Of a stretch of DNA of 8,555 nucleotides, positions 6,512 to 8,555 are shown one piece after another. Made by a program: the position numbers and the translations under genes. The notes beneath the pieces are model-generated. The model worked only from the letters and a program-made list of their open reading frames with translations, searched no databases and was not told the DNA's origin. Position 1 is the first letter of the stretch; every line of letters begins with the position of its first letter. Location: positions 1 through 8,555 of the forward strand of contig JBBSKG010000102.1 in assembly GCA_038256565.1 (NCBI GenBank), given 5' to 3'. This DNA is from JACOTK01 sp038256565. GTDB lineage: Bacteria > Actinomycetota > Acidimicrobiia > Acidimicrobiales > CADCSY01.

Positions 6512-7219
6512 ATGTCCGATTCTGATGCACCTGATAGTTCAACTGTCGCTCCGCCGTGGTCATATTCAAGCGCTCCTACTGCGTTTGACGCGTGGAGAGA
6601 GCGTCTTGAGCTGTTGATTTCTCGTCCTGCCGACCCTGGCCGTTGGGCAATAGTGGTAGTCGCTGTTGTTGCAGCACTTGTGGTTGGTGTTCTCCTTGTT
6701 CGCAAACAGACGCCGCCGCCTGAGTTGAGTTTGCCCATGGCGGGCAGTGCCACAGAGGCAGCGGTCACACCGAGTACCACAACGGTAGTTGCTGAGCTGG
6801 TGGTGCATGCAGCAGGTGCTGTTAACCAGCCAGGCGTTTATCGACTCGCTGTCACAGCCCGGGTTGTCGATTTGATTGAACGTGCAGGGGGTCCAATTAA
6901 AGAGGCTGAGCTTGATGCATTGAACCTTGCGGCACCACTAACTGATGGTCAACGTGTCTACGTGCCACGCGAAGGTGAGGTCGTTTCTGGTCCGCTCGAT
7001 ATTGGAGGTTCGTCGGGGGAAGCGGGGCTCGTGCTCGACCTGAACGCTGCCACAGCAGAACAACTCGACACGCTGCCCGGCGTTGGCCCGGCAACCGCTC
7101 GTTCGATTCTCGATGAACGCACTCAGAAGGGTCGTTTTGGTTCAGTTGAAGACCTGCTCGATGTGCGAGGTATTGGTGAAGCCAAGCTGGCAGAGATTCG
7201 GCCCCTGGTTCGCGTGTGA
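6512..7219 (+). CDS. comEA: Competence DNA-binding receptor ComEA
   Basis: A 235-residue membrane-anchored DNA receptor that binds incoming double-stranded DNA outside the cytoplasmic membrane during natural transformation. Residues 1-43 are a polar cytoplasmic segment, and 45-63 (RWAIVVVAVVAALVVGVLLV) form one transmembrane helix. A Thr/Pro-containing linker follows, then an SLBB domain (about 95-155, from ELVVHAAGAVNQPGVYRL to DGQRVYVPREGE). A C-terminal ComEA helix-hairpin-helix domain (about 173-235) carries LDLNAATAEQLDTLPGVG and two hairpins, LPGVGPATARSI (188-199) and VRGIGEAKLAEI (218-229). This order and length are standard for actinobacterial and Gram-positive ComEA. The stop overlaps the comEC start in GTGA, so the two are translationally coupled. 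Confidence 0.95.
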   Translation: MSDSDAPDSSTVAPPWSYSSAPTAFDAWRERLELLISRPADPGRWAIVVVAVVAALVVGVLLVRKQTPPPELSLPMAGSATEAAVTPSTTTVVAELVVHAAGAVNQPGVYRLAVTARVVDLIERAGGPIKEAELDALNLAAPLTDGQRVYVPREGEVVSGPLDIGGSSGEAGLVLDLNAATAEQLDTLPGVGPATARSILDERTQKGRFGSVEDLLDVRGIGEAKLAEIRPLVRV

Positions 7220-8555
7220 GCGATCGCTGGGCCGTCGTTTTGGCGCTGGCTGTATGCATGGGTGCGTGGTGGTCGCCTGCCCTGCCGTCTTGGGTGCCGC
7301 CCGTCGCCATGGCCCTTGTGGTCATGGCTCTCATACGCCGTCGTGTCGTACTGCTTGTTGTTGGAGGAGCCTTGCTTGCAGCAAGTCTCGGCTCGCTTGC
7401 ATGGTCGGGTTTGGTAGCGCCCGTGCACCCCGTCGTTATTGACAAAGAGGTGACTCTGCTCAGTGACCCGGTTGATATTCGTGGAGCGTTACGAGTCGAT
7501 GTCCGTGTGGGAACCAGACGGGTGGAGGCTTGGGCTAGAGGCGAGGCATCGTCGGGTTTACGCGACCGCCTTGCTGGTGAGCGAGTGGTCGTTCAAGGCC
7601 GTCTAGTGGCGCCATCGCCTCAGGCCCGTGACTGGCTGGCACGGCGTCATATTGCTGCTCGACTACAAGTCAGCGGTATTGGTAATTGGCGACAAGGTGG
7701 ACTTATTTCACGAGTGGCAAACACCGCTAGGCGCACCCTGTCGGCAGGGGCCAGACCCCTCGATGATCGCCAGCGTCCCCTCTTTACTGGGTTTGTCCTT
7801 GGAGATGACCGTGGTCAGCGTCAAGAAGTTGCCTCTGACTTTCGAGCTGCTGGGCTGACGCATTTGCTCGTGGTTTCGGGTCAAAACGTTGCTTTCGTAA
7901 TTGTTTTGGCCAGACCACTAGTGAGTCGTTTGAGTCTTCGTTGGCGCTGGGCTGTGACGCTGCTGTTGTTGGGTTTCATCATTGTGATCACAAGAGCGGA
8001 ACCTTCGGTACTCAGAGCCACGGCAATGGCGGCAATAGCTGCTACAGCAGTTGAAAGGGGAAGGCCAGCAACTCGGCTGCGGATATTGGCACTTGCCGTT
8101 GCGGGTGTGGTATTTATCGACCCGTTGTTGGTTTATGCAATGGGGTTTCAACTATCGGTTGGAGCGTCGCTGGGCATTGTGATGTTGGCGGGACCAATAG
8201 CCGCACGCATTCCAGGACCACGGTGGTTTGGTGAGCTTCTAGCAGTCACGGTGGCGGCACAGGTGGGAGTGGCTCCGATCATTATTCCTGCCTTTGATGG
8301 TCTTCCCGTTGCTTCATTGCCCGCCAACCTGCTTGCTGTTCCGGCGGCTGGTCCGCTCATGATGTGGGGACTAGTTGGTGGCATGTTGGCTGGTGTTCTT
8401 GGCCCTCCCTTTGATGCGGTGTTGCATTTCCCAACGTCGTTACTCGTGAACTGGGTCTCAGGAGTGGCCGAGTGGGCAGCTGGCTTATCCCTGGGGCGTA
8501 TCGAAATGACTCACCTCGTAGGCTTACTTTCTTTGATGGGTATCACCTGTATTGC
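7216..8555 (+). CDS. comEC: DNA uptake channel ComEC/Rec2, C-terminus cut off by window edge
   Basis: Polytopic membrane protein that carries single-stranded DNA across the cytoplasmic membrane in transformation. 446 codons are visible from the GTG at 7216 and the frame remains open at the right edge. The N-terminus has three hydrophobic segments (about 4-20, 28-38, 43-60), then a soluble region with beta-strand character (VTLLSDPVDIRGALRVDVRVG to GERVVVQGRL), matching the DUF4131/OB-fold part. The Competence domain begins near residue 185 and includes GDDRGQ (196-201), HLLVVSGQNVAFV (from 216) and EPSVLRATAMAAIA, then FQLSVGASLGIVML and further helices. The C-terminal metallo-beta-lactamase-like domain of long ComEC proteins is beyond the edge, so its presence is unknown. 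The GTG start is chosen from the four-base overlap with comEA; no separate Shine-Dalgarno is visible, consistent with coupling. Confidence 0.95.
   Translation, partial: MSDRWAVVLALAVCMGAWWSPALPSWVPPVAMALVVMALIRRRVVLLVVGGALLAASLGSLAWSGLVAPVHPVVIDKEVTLLSDPVDIRGALRVDVRVGTRRVEAWARGEASSGLRDRLAGERVVVQGRLVAPSPQARDWLARRHIAARLQVSGIGNWRQGGLISRVANTARRTLSAGARPLDDRQRPLFTGFVLGDDRGQRQEVASDFRAAGLTHLLVVSGQNVAFVIVLARPLVSRLSLRWRWAVTLLLLGFIIVITRAEPSVLRATAMAAIAATAVERGRPATRLRILALAVAGVVFIDPLLVYAMGFQLSVGASLGIVMLAGPIAARIPGPRWFGELLAVTVAAQVGVAPIIIPAFDGLPVASLPANLLAVPAAGPLMMWGLVGGMLAGVLGPPFDAVLHFPTSLLVNWVSGVAEWAAGLSLGRIEMTHLVGLLSLMGITCI

Noticed and set aside
6897..7445. Minus-strand 182-codon frame opposite comEA/comEC
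   Set aside because: Antisense to the SLBB and helix-hairpin-helix coding region of comEA and the comEC start; composition is Arg/Thr/Ala-rich as expected of a shadow frame.

Overview
The window looks like a piece of chromosome from an actinobacterium of moderately high GC, possibly an Acidimicrobiia-like lineage; that placement is an impression from protein character, not a computed result. The evidence is the actinobacterial form of leucyl-tRNA synthetase, a PAC2-family protein of the kind common in Actinobacteria, and a comEA-comEC pair near leuS, a neighbourhood I know from other actinobacterial genomes. I see no insertion sequence, phage gene, CRISPR array, tRNA or rRNA.

Layout from left to right: (1) leuS on the minus strand, almost complete, with its last few dozen residues beyond the left edge. 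(2) A divergent intergenic region of about 70 bases with an 8-base palindrome (TGACGTCA) and overlapping AT-rich -10-like elements. (3) A plus-strand acyl-AMP-forming synthetase of the FadD/FAAL type. (4) A strong 14-bp-stem terminator between this gene and a convergent gene. (5) Two minus-strand genes, in transcription order a PAC2-family protein (5513-6400) and an unrecognised secreted or membrane-anchored Pro/Thr-rich protein (4593-5453). (6) A second divergent region with a perfect 12-base palindrome (CGGACTAGTCCG). (7) comEA and comEC on the plus strand, overlapping by four bases, with comEC running off the right edge.

Functionally this is mostly housekeeping plus DNA uptake. LeuS charges tRNA-Leu. 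The acyl synthetase activates a fatty or other carboxylic acid as an adenylate. ComEA binds incoming DNA outside the membrane and passes it to the ComEC channel. The PAC2 protein and the Pro/Thr-rich protein have no firmly assignable role. leuS and comEC have no stop codon inside the window, but both are open throughout in one frame as read by eye.

I did not find a clearly new system. The items most worth a second look are the uncharacterised Pro/Thr-rich protein, the perfect palindrome upstream of comEA, and whether the FadD-like enzyme is a FAAL.
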